A stretch of DNA of 64,000 nucleotides from Pectobacterium sp. CFBP8739 (GTDB lineage: Bacteria > Pseudomonadota > Gammaproteobacteria > Enterobacterales > Enterobacteriaceae), in contig NZ_JACDRR010000010.1 in assembly GCF_013449375.1 (NCBI RefSeq), positions 403,997 to 467,996 of the forward strand, in the 5' to 3' direction. Shown in pieces: positions 56,785 through 64,000 of this stretch. The notes beneath the pieces are model-generated. The model searched no databases and was not told the DNA's origin. It saw nothing but the letters and a program-made list of their open reading frames with translations. Position 1 is the stretch's first letter; every line of letters starts with the position of its first letter. Made by a program: the position numbers and the translations under genes.

Positions 56785-56805
56785 GTGATTGTTTTGGACA
56801 ATCAC
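56785..56805. repeat. Direct repeat copy 2 (itself palindromic)
   Basis: GTGATTG-TTTTGGA-CAATCAC, 19 of 21 bases identical to copy 1, 141 bp apart start to start. Likely protein-binding sites or small stem-loops. Confidence 0.85.
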
Positions 56806-57304
56806 TAAGTGCTGCTTCTCTAAATATAGTTTTCCTATACGTTTAAGAGCAAATGCTATATGTTATCGCGGTAATGCTATGTTTAAACATAGGATCAAAT
56901 CATTAACTTGATGATAAAACGATCTGAAACAGATCTTTTCCTCTTTCATCATCAATCATCGAAAAACACATTATCAATATAAAAAATTTATATCAGAGTT
57001 AGGGCGTAGCCGTGCTTATGAAAACAGATTCATCGTTTTCGATAGCACATGAGCGTCAGCTCATAGATGGTGGTGATTTTCAAAAAAGAGGTTAGTGAAA
57101 TAAAAAGGAAAGCTTCGCAATAAAAAATACATCTTGCACATAATAACAACCAATCATTTTCAATGTTGAAACCCCACAAGGCGATCATAAAAATCGCCCG
57201 GTTTCTTTTAATCCTCTTAAGTATTATCTCTTACTTCTTGCAAAATTAAATTAAGGAAAAATCGGCATGTAGCCCTTGCGGTATAAGGCTTAGGACGAAA
57301 GTAT

Positions 57305-57388
57305 GCGACTGACTGTACGGTCAGTGTTCCTGACTCTATAGTCAGTATTCCTGACTGCACAGTGAGCTTTCCTGACTTTGCAGTCAGT
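57305..57388. repeat. Iteron array 2: four tandem 21-bp palindromic repeats
   Basis: Units at 57305, 57326, 57347 and 57368, each exactly 21 bp. Core CTGACT-N4-AGTCAG, with TTC before the core in units 2 to 4; unit 3 has one change in the right arm. It lies about 165 bp upstream of the intact RepL-like gene. The sequence differs completely from array 1, though the unit number and period are identical. Confidence 0.9.
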
Positions 57389-57553
57389 TTATATGTCATT
57401 TTATAGCTTAAAAACGACAGTGATTTAAATTATCGTCACTGGAATAGTTGCGATATTTAAAATATTTTCGCAAAAAAATATGCAAAAAAACTTGATATCT
57501 ATTTCGTGCATGGTATTTAATTCATTATAAATAAAATAATAAGAGGTAATAAC

Positions 57554-58360
57554 ATGATGAATGAAATAGATGTTGATTTAGACTTAGGCTTAAATCCTTT
57601 TTGTTTTGAGACCGATTTAAAGATTGAAACACGAAAAAAAAATCTGACCGTTTCAAGGGGAACAGAACTTATCGAAAGGAAAGATACCAGTAAAAGCTAC
57701 TTCGCCAATATTGTTCATACACAAGAGGTCGATAAAGAAGAGTTCATTAAACTCTATACCTCTCAGATAAAAGCATACTTTGATCTCACGAAAACAGCAT
57801 ACAAAGTGTTTTTCATCTTTTTACGAATATATCAGGATGCGATAGGAAAAGATCATTTTTACCTAAGTTGTAAAAAAGCAATGTCGCTTGCGGAAAAAAT
57901 TGATCACTTTGTCTTGTCTGAATCAATCTTTTACAGAGGGATAAAAGAACTTATCGAAAAACGTATCATTGCTAAAACCAATGAAAAAAACTGGTATTTC
58001 ATAAATCCTGCTATTGTCTTCAATGGTGATCGTGCTCGTTTTGTTTCAGAGATTATAAAAAAGAAAGAAGCAATGGAAGAACAACCCGAAAGCATAGTCG
58101 TCAGTTGTAGCGGTAATAGCAAACTTAAAGATAAAAACAGGTCAATTGAAGCAGTTATGCAAGAAGTTAATAATCAAGAAGACATAGATTTGTTAATCGC
58201 AAGATTGCAGGCTAAAAAATCCAAAGGGGAAATGATGAGTAAAAGCATGGGTGGGAATGTTGCTACTGAAGAAGCGACTCTTTTACCACCAGAAGAACCT
58301 TTAGATTGGGATAATATTCAGGGCGATGGTTCATTTACAAAGATGATGTTCAGTGATTGA
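57554..58360 (+). CDS. RepL-like winged-helix protein (replication or maintenance)
   Basis: A 268-aa protein whose centre, TKTAYKVFFIFLRIYQDAIG, then SIFYRGIKELIEKRIIAKT and NWYFINPAIVFNGDRARF, matches the winged-helix core of RepL-type plasmid proteins (WYFINP...FNGDR is a hallmark). The C-terminal third is charged and ends with an acidic PLDWDNIQGDGSF motif shared with the frameshifted paralogue. GAGGTAATAAC precedes the double ATG at 57554/57557. It lies next to iteron array 2, its probable binding site. A run of nine A occurs early in the gene (near 57634). Confidence 0.75.
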   Translation: MMNEIDVDLDLGLNPFCFETDLKIETRKKNLTVSRGTELIERKDTSKSYFANIVHTQEVDKEEFIKLYTSQIKAYFDLTKTAYKVFFIFLRIYQDAIGKDHFYLSCKKAMSLAEKIDHFVLSESIFYRGIKELIEKRIIAKTNEKNWYFINPAIVFNGDRARFVSEIIKKKEAMEEQPESIVVSCSGNSKLKDKNRSIEAVMQEVNNQEDIDLLIARLQAKKSKGEMMSKSMGGNVATEEATLLPPEEPLDWDNIQGDGSFTKMMFSD

Positions 58361-58491
58361 GTAAGTTAAGCTATACGCGAGTATCACATATGAAAACACA
58401 GGGAAAAGTGTTATGTATATTATCTGCGTTAAATTTGATTTCCCTAAAATAAATATAGTATTAAAAATAAAACAAAAAGGAAAATCAAACA

Positions 58492-59217
58492 ATGAATAAT
58501 ATTAAAATCATTACGCTATTTAATGCCAATGAAAAAATACCATTTATGACCTGCATAGTTAAAGATGTTGAAGAGAATGAATGTGGGATAAAACTTACCC
58601 TCGAAAACGACAATAACATATATGTTAAAGATTACGACTCCTTCTTCCTGTCTGAGTCAGCAAATGATTGTGATAAGGAACGAATGGTAAATGTGTATGG
58701 GAGATTGATTTCTGAACTCAGCCAAGTAAGCGAAGAAACAATAAGATCTCTGATGTCAGAAACCAAAGCCTATAACAGTCAACATCCCAACACACCCGTT
58801 AGTGTTTTGGATGATTACTATTACTGCGGTAGGGTAAAAGCTAATGCTCCAGATGAATCCGCACTGATGAACGCGCTCGGCCTACAGGATCTACGTGAGG
58901 CCATCGCTGAAGATAACTTTTTATCCGAAGTGGAAGCCCTCGGTGGTATCGTGCTTCACGCCGACATGGGCTATCCGGTGCTCGAATACAAAGGTACAGA
59001 CATCAGAATAGCGATAGAACCAATAAACCCTGCGCCTATGCAAGATCTAACTAATGGCTATGTGGTAATGTTCAGAAATGGTGAGTTTGAGCATGAGATT
59101 GAGGGCGATCTCTATGAGGCATTGTCTCAGGCTGTTGATAGGCTTAAGATCTCTGTTGTGTTGTGTGAGAATGAAAATGAATTATTAAAGCGAAATCATC
59201 CCCTTCCTATGTCTTAA
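58492..59217 (+). CDS. Unrecognised 241-aa island protein
   Basis: A cytoplasmic acidic protein without a known domain. The N-terminal half resembles a small beta-barrel (FMTCIVKDVEENECGIKLTL); the middle holds HPNTPVSVLDDYYYCGRV and a helical ALMNALGLQDLREAIAED; the C-terminal part, NGEFEHEIEGDLYEALSQAV, is duplicated as a fragment 1.5 kb downstream. An AAAAAGGAAAAT ribosome binding site lies ahead of the start. Probably an accessory protein of the element. Confidence 0.65.
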   Translation: MNNIKIITLFNANEKIPFMTCIVKDVEENECGIKLTLENDNNIYVKDYDSFFLSESANDCDKERMVNVYGRLISELSQVSEETIRSLMSETKAYNSQHPNTPVSVLDDYYYCGRVKANAPDESALMNALGLQDLREAIAEDNFLSEVEALGGIVLHADMGYPVLEYKGTDIRIAIEPINPAPMQDLTNGYVVMFRNGEFEHEIEGDLYEALSQAVDRLKISVVLCENENELLKRNHPLPMS

Positions 59218-59258
59218 CTGTGTGATATAATTGTAGCATAAGTATACAAGAGGAGTTT

Positions 59259-59546
59259 ATGAGCTATATCCCTAAAAATGCAGACCGTATTGCTCGTATG
59301 GTGGCAGAGCTCACTCAGAGAGGATCCGTTCCAATACAAGGTAAAACAGTTGAAGAACTCCGTGTTAACTTGTTGCGTGATATTTGGGGTCTTGATGAGG
59401 TTAGTAATGTTATTGAGGAATCTAATGACCGTCACTATAAAAAAATTTTGCAGGTTGAAATATCTACCGTTTTCGCGTCAAATAGTGCCTATTACAAGTA
59501 TGGTGCTGATAAAGAAAACCTGTTAACTCAGCTTATTAATAAGTAG
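59259..59546 (+). CDS. Unrecognised 95-aa island protein
   Basis: Begins MSYIPKNADRIARMVAELTQ, then GKTVEELRVNLLRDIWGLDEV, and ends with YYKYGADKENLLTQLINK. Helical and mildly charged, with no known domain. An AAGAGGAG ribosome binding site precedes the ATG. Lies 41 bp after the 241-aa gene on the same strand, so probably co-transcribed. The 218 bp that follow contain only a possible 25-codon frame at 59600. Confidence 0.65.
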   Translation: MSYIPKNADRIARMVAELTQRGSVPIQGKTVEELRVNLLRDIWGLDEVSNVIEESNDRHYKKILQVEISTVFASNSAYYKYGADKENLLTQLINK

Positions 59547-59764
59547 CAAACGGATGGTAAGGTAGAGATTTACGAAACAAAGAGCGAACGCATTTGGGGA
59601 TGAAGATACTGGTGCTAAGAATAATGAGAATGATTCGAGATGAATTGGAGAGAAGAGCTAAATTAGATAATAAATAAATTAGGGCTAAATTTGAATTTGA
59701 AGTGTTATTTTTTAATACATATATTTACGCTGGTTTATAGTTTTAATTTTAAAAGGGAATAACA

Positions 59765-60550
59765 ATGTCTACATTAAATCCTGACATAAAGAAATTATAT
59801 GGATTATCTGCTGGTAGGTGTAATATATGCAAAATAGATCTATTCGAAAATAATGTACACATTGGCGAGATGGCTCATATCATAGCAAAAAACTTCAATG
59901 GACCGAGAGGGAAAAAATCTATTTCTACCGGTAGGAATTCGTATGATAACTTAATACTTCTCTGTGCCAATCATCATACTGAAGTTGATAAAAATCCGAC
60001 AATTTATACTGTTGAAAAACTTCAACAGATAAAATATGAACATGAGGGATATGTAAATTCAACTCTTTCATTTTCTAATAAAGAAAGAATTAATGACATT
60101 TATTTTATAAATACTTATATGAAGTTTGTTCCATTCTCAAGATTAAATTTTTATGTAGATCTTATACCTCATTCAGTAGAAATGAAGATAACTTTATTTG
60201 GTGATATGTTTGATGCTTTACTTCTCGATCTTCCAACTTATTATCCATTAAATGACACGAGCCTTGCTCATTATTTTTCGACCTTTATAACTAATTATAA
60301 TAAATTATGGGGGGTTATAAGCGGTGATACACAAGTAGATGGTAGGATATATCAGAATTTTAGTTCTAATGATAGTTGTTCTCAGATAAGAATGGAAAAG
60401 AGAAATCTACCATTCCAAGTTGTTAAAGATATGAGTGAATTATTGATTCTTAGAAAGAATGAACTTTTACATTCTTATTATGAGCTCATTAATTTTTTAA
60501 GAAGTAATTATAAAGAGGTAGATCTGGACGCATTTTCACACAACATGTGA
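59765..60550 (+). CDS. HNH endonuclease-like protein
   Basis: A 261-aa protein. Residues 10-85 form an HNH nuclease: CNIC (Cys19, Cys22), GEMAHIIAKNFNGPRG, and DNLILLCANHHTEVDKNP, with the paired His and the zinc-binding Cys. The remaining 170 residues are an AT-rich-encoded domain I do not recognise (FVPFSRLNFYVDLIPHSVEM and on), possibly a sensor. Such HNH proteins with an unknown C-terminus occur in anti-phage systems. AAAAGGGAATAAC precedes the ATG. Confidence 0.82.
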   Translation: MSTLNPDIKKLYGLSAGRCNICKIDLFENNVHIGEMAHIIAKNFNGPRGKKSISTGRNSYDNLILLCANHHTEVDKNPTIYTVEKLQQIKYEHEGYVNSTLSFSNKERINDIYFINTYMKFVPFSRLNFYVDLIPHSVEMKITLFGDMFDALLLDLPTYYPLNDTSLAHYFSTFITNYNKLWGVISGDTQVDGRIYQNFSSNDSCSQIRMEKRNLPFQVVKDMSELLILRKNELLHSYYELINFLRSNYKEVDLDAFSHNM

Positions 60551-60668
60551 TGATGCATTTAAACATGCGGCTGTAAATTAAATGCTTTTAATTGGTTGAA
60601 AGCGTTTTAGGTATTCTATCTTACTTAAACTTGAAAAAGCTTCTGTAAAGTTAAATAAAGTCAATAAT

Positions 60669-60764
60669 AGTGAGTTTGAGCATGAGATGGAGAGCGAACT
60701 CTATGAGGTGTTATCTCAAACTGTTGATAGGCTGAAGATCGCTGTTGCGGTGCTTGAAAATTAA
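60669..60764 (+). pseudogene. Fragment duplicate of the C-terminus of the 58492 gene
   Basis: Thirty-one codons, SEFEHEMESELYEVLSQTVD and RLKIAVAVLEN, closely match GEFEHEIEGDLYEALSQAVD and RLKISVVLCEN at about 59090-59190. There is no start or upstream homology, so it is a remnant of a second copy. It lies in the 281-bp gap between the HNH gene and the 306-aa gene. Confidence 0.75.
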
Positions 60765-60831
60765 TAGATTCCGTATATGTTCAAAGTTGAATTTTTGTCA
60801 TGTTATTATCTTATAAAAACTTAAAGACTAA

Positions 60832-61752
60832 ATGGATAACATTATGAGAGAATATATTTTCAATCTTTATTATTTTGCTACTGACAATTTAATAACACAT
60901 GTTGCAGCAGTTATTTATATGCATAGCGGTACCGATGAGCAAAAAAGAAAGTATTTACTCTCAAAAGTTGGAACTGACTTATCTATAGCTAAATATGGTG
61001 ATATACCAACAATACTTAAAGATAAAGAAAATGGTATATCAATAGAAAGAATAAATTCTTTAATGAGGCTTGATAACCTAACATATATTTTTTCTGATTT
61101 ACTTAAAGGATACGATGAGAATTCTTTTTTTGTAATAACACCAATTCAGAATGGCAATATAAACTATCAGTTTAGATTAGAATATGAACCTTTGCGGCAG
61201 CATCATATTGATAAGTTTTTAGGCTTAGATTCTTTATCGAATAATGATTACCTTACAAAATATTATGTAAACGAAAAGTTTAATTTAACTCAGCTGTTAG
61301 TTGATGATCACTTTGTTCCTATTCATCTTTTATTCAATCATGGGCATTATATTGCTAGTGTTAAATTATTATTGTCATTTATAGATACTATTGCTTGGAT
61401 CGATATAGGTGAACATCATAATTTTATTAAATGGGTTAATCTGTATGCAGATTTAACTACTTTGGGAATTACTGCTGATGAGTTATGGGAGTTAAGAAAT
61501 TCTCTATTACATATGTCTAATTTAGAGTCTAAGAAAGTTAAGAAAGGCGATGTGCGAAGAATTAGCCTTACAATACAACAGCGAGATTCATTCGAAACAA
61601 AAACTATCGGCGATACAACCTATTTTAATTTAATAGATTTTATTTATATTATCGAGAATGCGATGATTAAATGGGTTGAAACTTATAATGAAGATAACAT
61701 TAAAATAATTACTTTCATTGAGCGCTATGATACGATAGTTAGAAATTCATAG
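60832..61752 (+). CDS. Unrecognised 306-aa protein, possible partner of the HNH nuclease
   Basis: No known domain. Mainly helical with YIFNLYYFATDNLITHVAAV at the start, HLLFNHGHYIASVKLLLSFIDTIAWIDIGEHHN in the middle (given in part), and ELRNSLLHMSNLESKKVKKG near residue 220, a pattern that resembles RNase-like HEPN proteins: the R-N-S-L-L-H motif fits the R-x4-6-H HEPN signature. This is an inference from one short motif. Start at 60832 or 60844. It is AT-rich and reads in the same direction as the HNH gene. Confidence 0.6.
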   Translation: MDNIMREYIFNLYYFATDNLITHVAAVIYMHSGTDEQKRKYLLSKVGTDLSIAKYGDIPTILKDKENGISIERINSLMRLDNLTYIFSDLLKGYDENSFFVITPIQNGNINYQFRLEYEPLRQHHIDKFLGLDSLSNNDYLTKYYVNEKFNLTQLLVDDHFVPIHLLFNHGHYIASVKLLLSFIDTIAWIDIGEHHNFIKWVNLYADLTTLGITADELWELRNSLLHMSNLESKKVKKGDVRRISLTIQQRDSFETKTIGDTTYFNLIDFIYIIENAMIKWVETYNEDNIKIITFIERYDTIVRNS

Positions 61753-61782
61753 ATCTTGAGTCTATTGATTTTCATTCATTGA

Positions 61783-61806
61783 GAGACCTACTTGAGCATA
61801 GGTCTC
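61783..61806 (+). terminator. Stem-loop after the 306-aa gene
   Basis: GAGACCTA-CTTGAGCA-TAGGTCTC, an eight-base-pair perfect stem, 30 bp after the stop. Only TT follows on the plus strand, so termination would be weak; it lies between convergent genes. Confidence 0.5.
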
Positions 61807-61829
61807 TTACATATTTAAATGGACATTAA

Positions 61830-62207
61830 CTAATCCAACAACCCACGCGAAACCTTACTCGCCGTCTGGCTGAAATTATATCGGTCAACAACATTCCCCT
61901 TGAACCAGATCTCAAGGGAGTTCATGTGAGCCGTGTTGCTGTTCTTCAGCAAGGCCAGACCGGGGATGTAGTTCGAGATCTGGCTCTCGCCTGACATGCT
62001 GGAGTAGGACCACATTTCCTGACCATCATTGGTAGCGCGCGTTTGTGGTTCCCCAAATGCGTTAATAACATCTTGCTGGGTCGTTTTCCCCTTAACGATT
62101 TTAGTTTTTACGGTTTGTTGGGTTTCGTCTTTAAGGGATTTGTTGCCATAGGTGGTGCAAGCAGTAAGAGGCAGGATCACCAGAGCAGCGATAAACAGTT
62201 TTTTCAT
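61830..62207 (-). CDS. Small BamE/SmpA-like outer-membrane lipoprotein
   Basis: A 125-aa lipoprotein with signal MKKLFIAALVILPLTAC and lipobox LTAC (Cys17). The mature part has VKGKTTQQDVINAFGEPQTR, the SmpA/BamE-type turn, and SLEIWFKGNVVDRYNF. This fold is common in small envelope lipoproteins of phages and islands and need not act in the Bam complex. The ATG at 62207 has GGAG before it. Codon use is closer to the chromosome than its AT-rich neighbours. Confidence 0.8.
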   Translation of the reverse strand: MKKLFIAALVILPLTACTTYGNKSLKDETQQTVKTKIVKGKTTQQDVINAFGEPQTRATNDGQEMWSYSSMSGESQISNYIPGLALLKNSNTAHMNSLEIWFKGNVVDRYNFSQTASKVSRGLLD

Positions 62208-62838
62208 GTTAACTCCATATAAACAGTAAACGTAAAACAGGCGTAAAGAAGCCGGGGCCAGATGCGATATACCTCTGGCTATAAAATTTGTATTAATGAC
62301 TGGCGAAGAGAGCCGCATATCAGAAGTCTATGAATCTTCTTGTCTAATCAGCTAACGGCATCCCTCATGGTTGTTTTCCCTGATGTTGCATTAATAAAGG
62401 CCAAGAAAGGGCTATAGGGCAGTGCTGGCTGTTCGTCACAGGGCTTAGCGTTCTATCCCCACAAATCAGCGCATAAACGGTCCAGTGAGCCTTCTGTTCA
62501 CTTTATCCAGTAACGATTCATCTAGCAAGAAAATGATCGGTAATGCAGATCGATAAATTGATATTGATAGTCTATAGCGATTAATAACGTTTTTTCGATC
62601 GGTAAGTTAATTGATTTAATCGATCGATATATATTTAATGATAGATAACAGCTATCGTTATTTTGATTTTGATCGTTACAAACGATATGACGGCCCACAA
62701 AAATAATTGAATCCTATCAATTGGTTAATCAGGTGGTTTTGCTGCGTTATGCCAGTAAGAACAAGCTTTAACGACTATAGATGTGCAGCAGACGACCTCT
62801 ACATAACAGCATTTTTGATTATCAGGATGGATAGGAAG
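62208..62838. other. Non-coding region with clustered ATCGAT/GATCG motifs
   Basis: 631 bp between two lipoprotein genes. The part from 62530 to 62690 is AT-rich and repeats GATCGG or GATCGAT-like words at 62535, 62548, 62597, 62619-62629 and 62671. A frame open from 62707 to the downstream lipoprotein is not supported by homology. Promoters for the divergent genes must be here. Confidence 0.5.
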
Positions 62839-63393
62839 ATGAAGAAGATTTTACTCGTTGCTGGTACAGCTCTTGTTCTGGCGGGATGTGGTGAGAAAGG
62901 CGATTTTGAGAAGGCTATCAACGCAAAAATTTCAAAATCAAAGGTGTGCTACTCACTGCAGAACAATGACTTTGCGTTTAACAAAGGTTTTCCGATTAAG
63001 GTTAACCGTGGTTATCGTTCTGCTGGATACAGTGCCAGTGATGAAATCCTGAATGGGCTTGTTGAACAGGGGCTATTCACTGTTTCGCAACAGTCCAACG
63101 GCTTTAGCAGTGTTGATGTTTTAGAGGTTACAGATAAAGGACAAGAGGTTGAGTTTTGGGACCGTGAGCAAGGTGCCTGTGTTGGTCATCGTGTTGTTGC
63201 TGAGATCACCAGTTGGACTGAACCGAGTGATGGCGCTGGCACTAAAATCACACAAGTGACCTATACATGGAAGCTCGATGGCGTTCCGGGCTGGGTTGAT
63301 AAAAATGCGTTCTCTGGCGTCAAGGGGATGGCTGAACCAGAAGAAGCCAAAATTGTTCTGGTGAAAATCAATAACGGCTGGGCCGCTAGGTAA
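62839..63393 (+). CDS. Lipoprotein of unknown function
   Basis: 184 aa: signal MKKILLVAGTALVLAGC with lipobox LAGC (Cys17), then GEKGDFEKAINAKIS, a two-Cys region (KVCYSLQ and GACVGHRV) and NGWAAR at the end. The pattern is that of a periplasmic or outer-membrane island lipoprotein; no named family recognised. The ATG at 62839 follows GGATAGGAAG. It is 16 bp ahead of the next membrane gene, so the two are probably one operon. Confidence 0.78.
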   Translation: MKKILLVAGTALVLAGCGEKGDFEKAINAKISKSKVCYSLQNNDFAFNKGFPIKVNRGYRSAGYSASDEILNGLVEQGLFTVSQQSNGFSSVDVLEVTDKGQEVEFWDREQGACVGHRVVAEITSWTEPSDGAGTKITQVTYTWKLDGVPGWVDKNAFSGVKGMAEPEEAKIVLVKINNGWAAR

Positions 63394-63409
63394 TTACAGG
63401 AAGAACGCT

Positions 63410-64000
63410 ATGAACTCTATCTATTGGGCGATTTCCATCGGTCTGCTGATGAACATACCATCACTGGCTCCGATGCTGTTTCTACATGAGATATCAAAGA
63501 AGGTGAAGGTATCGCTGGCATTCAGACTGTTTCTGCTTAACGCTTTCTTGGTGTTGTCGCTGGTGACGCTGTCGCAAAACATCACGCAAAAATACGGACA
63601 TTTCCCGATATGGCTGGTTATTACTGCTATTGGGCTATTTGTGATTATACTTGTGCCAACGGTAAAATTTATACGTGAGCATTTAACTGTAGGTAAAAGT
63701 CGGGTTGTTATCCTCTCATCATTCCTGATTGCTTACGCTATTAGATTTCATAGTGTGTTTTCAAATATAAATGGCAGCGGATACACAGTTAATGGATACA
63801 ACACCGCATGGACATTTTTTTTCTTGTTTGCCAGTCTGCTGGCTTATCTTGGCTGTGCTGGGAGTAAAACATATTCTGGTTATTCTGCACCGTCATCTGC
63901 ACCGCAATCCGATTATTCTAAACCGACCAAAGAATATGAAACACAATCCCAAATTGACTACGACATTGCTGTAAAAGGGCGGAGTGTTCTGTCCGATCCC
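63410..64000 (+). CDS. Multi-spanning membrane protein, cut by window end
   Basis: An open frame of 197 codons that runs off the window. Begins MNSIYWAISIGLLMNIPSLA and has about four to five hydrophobic segments (residues 1-25, 40-60, 70-95, 110-125, 140-160), followed by a soluble Ser/Pro-rich stretch (YSGYSAPSSAPQSDYSKP). No family recognised. AGGAAGAACGCT precedes the ATG. Follows the lipoprotein gene. Confidence 0.7.
   Translation, partial: MNSIYWAISIGLLMNIPSLAPMLFLHEISKKVKVSLAFRLFLLNAFLVLSLVTLSQNITQKYGHFPIWLVITAIGLFVIILVPTVKFIREHLTVGKSRVVILSSFLIAYAIRFHSVFSNINGSGYTVNGYNTAWTFFFLFASLLAYLGCAGSKTYSGYSAPSSAPQSDYSKPTKEYETQSQIDYDIAVKGRSVLSDP

Larger units (their letters stand above)
56503..57304. 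other. Non-coding core between the two iteron arrays
   Basis: About 800 bp, strongly AT-rich, with no gene of normal size. It holds the 21-nt direct repeats at 56644 and 56785, a 21-codon hydrophobic ORF, a stem GATCTG-AAA-CAGATC at 56931-56945 followed by TTTTCCTC, and one DnaA-box-like TTATCCATA on the minus strand at about 56737-56745. The layout resembles a plasmid replication or maintenance region. Confidence 0.6.

Noticed and set aside
56419..57388. CRISPR array
   Set aside because: The units are contiguous palindromes with no unique spacers and no cas genes lie nearby; they are iterons.
57217..57399. 60-aa minus-strand ORF across iteron array 2 with LTVQSG-like repeats
   Set aside because: Again produced by a repeat period divisible by three; no ribosome binding site and no homology.
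59600..59677. 25-codon ORF between the 95-aa gene and the HNH gene
   Set aside because: Weak initiation signal and no recognisable content.
62707..62838. N-terminal extension of the lipoprotein at 62839
   Set aside because: It would place 44 residues before a normal lipoprotein signal; the GGATAGGAAG ribosome binding site supports the later start.

Overview
The window looks like the chromosome of a soft-rot enterobacterium, most likely Pectobacterium (inference from gene content: a galF/gnd polysaccharide region, a yjbEFGH exopolysaccharide operon, DinJ-YafQ, beta-glucoside genes, a complete myo-inositol cluster and a tRNA-Asn island in an enterobacterial background). No species call is possible from sequence reading alone.

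Layout. (1) 1-10.2 kb: the end of a surface-polysaccharide locus. It has an acetyltransferase, a complete CMP-Kdo set (arabinose-5-phosphate isomerase, kdsA, kdsC, kdsB) and a secreted clan GH-A hydrolase on the plus strand. These converge on rfbA-rfbC-rfbD (dTDP-rhamnose, without rfbB), and a dinJ-yafQ toxin-antitoxin pair and galF follow. (2) 10.2-18 kb: an AbiEii-type nucleotidyltransferase with a 66-aa partner, a pRiA4b ORF-3-like protein, gnd, and yjbEFGH. (3) 18-24 kb: an S53 (sedolisin) peptidase without a signal peptide, a GH1 6-phospho-beta-glucosidase with its BglG antiterminator, and a MASE2-GGDEF diguanylate cyclase. (4) 24-40 kb: inositol catabolism, with an RpiR regulator divergent from iolA, then iolD, iolG, a three-gene sugar ABC importer, a second Gfo/Idh/MocA dehydrogenase, an iolC-aldolase fusion, iolE and iolB. 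Two copies of a structured intergenic repeat flank iolD. (5) 40-50 kb: a broken ParE with ParD, a ferric-iron ABC transporter, a badly deleted beta-glucoside PTS locus carrying a GGDEF scrap, and several unrecognised or secreted proteins. (6) 50.24-64 kb: an AT-rich integrated element. Its edge is a 24-nt copy of the 3' end of tRNA-Asn, and it runs past the right end of the window. It carries an AlpA regulator, a DUF6387-like protein, a string of tiny ORFs, a truncated H-NS (H-NST type), a monooxygenase/ACT/ArsR operon, two RepL-like winged-helix proteins, two separate arrays of four 21-bp palindromic iterons, an HNH nuclease and small lipoproteins.

How it works together. The Kdo and rhamnose genes feed a surface glycan, and yjbEFGH exports or modifies a second exopolysaccharide. 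The inositol cluster imports and degrades inositols to central intermediates, probably under the RpiR repressor; two matching palindromes lie in front of iolA and iolG. The island has plasmid-like replication or control signals and a likely H-NS antagonist, which suggests a self-maintaining mobile element that manages its own silencing.

Most interesting: the paired iteron arrays with paired RepL-like genes, the covarying structured repeat around iolD, the truncated H-NS in the tRNA-Asn island, and the AbiEii-like gene with an unusual small partner.
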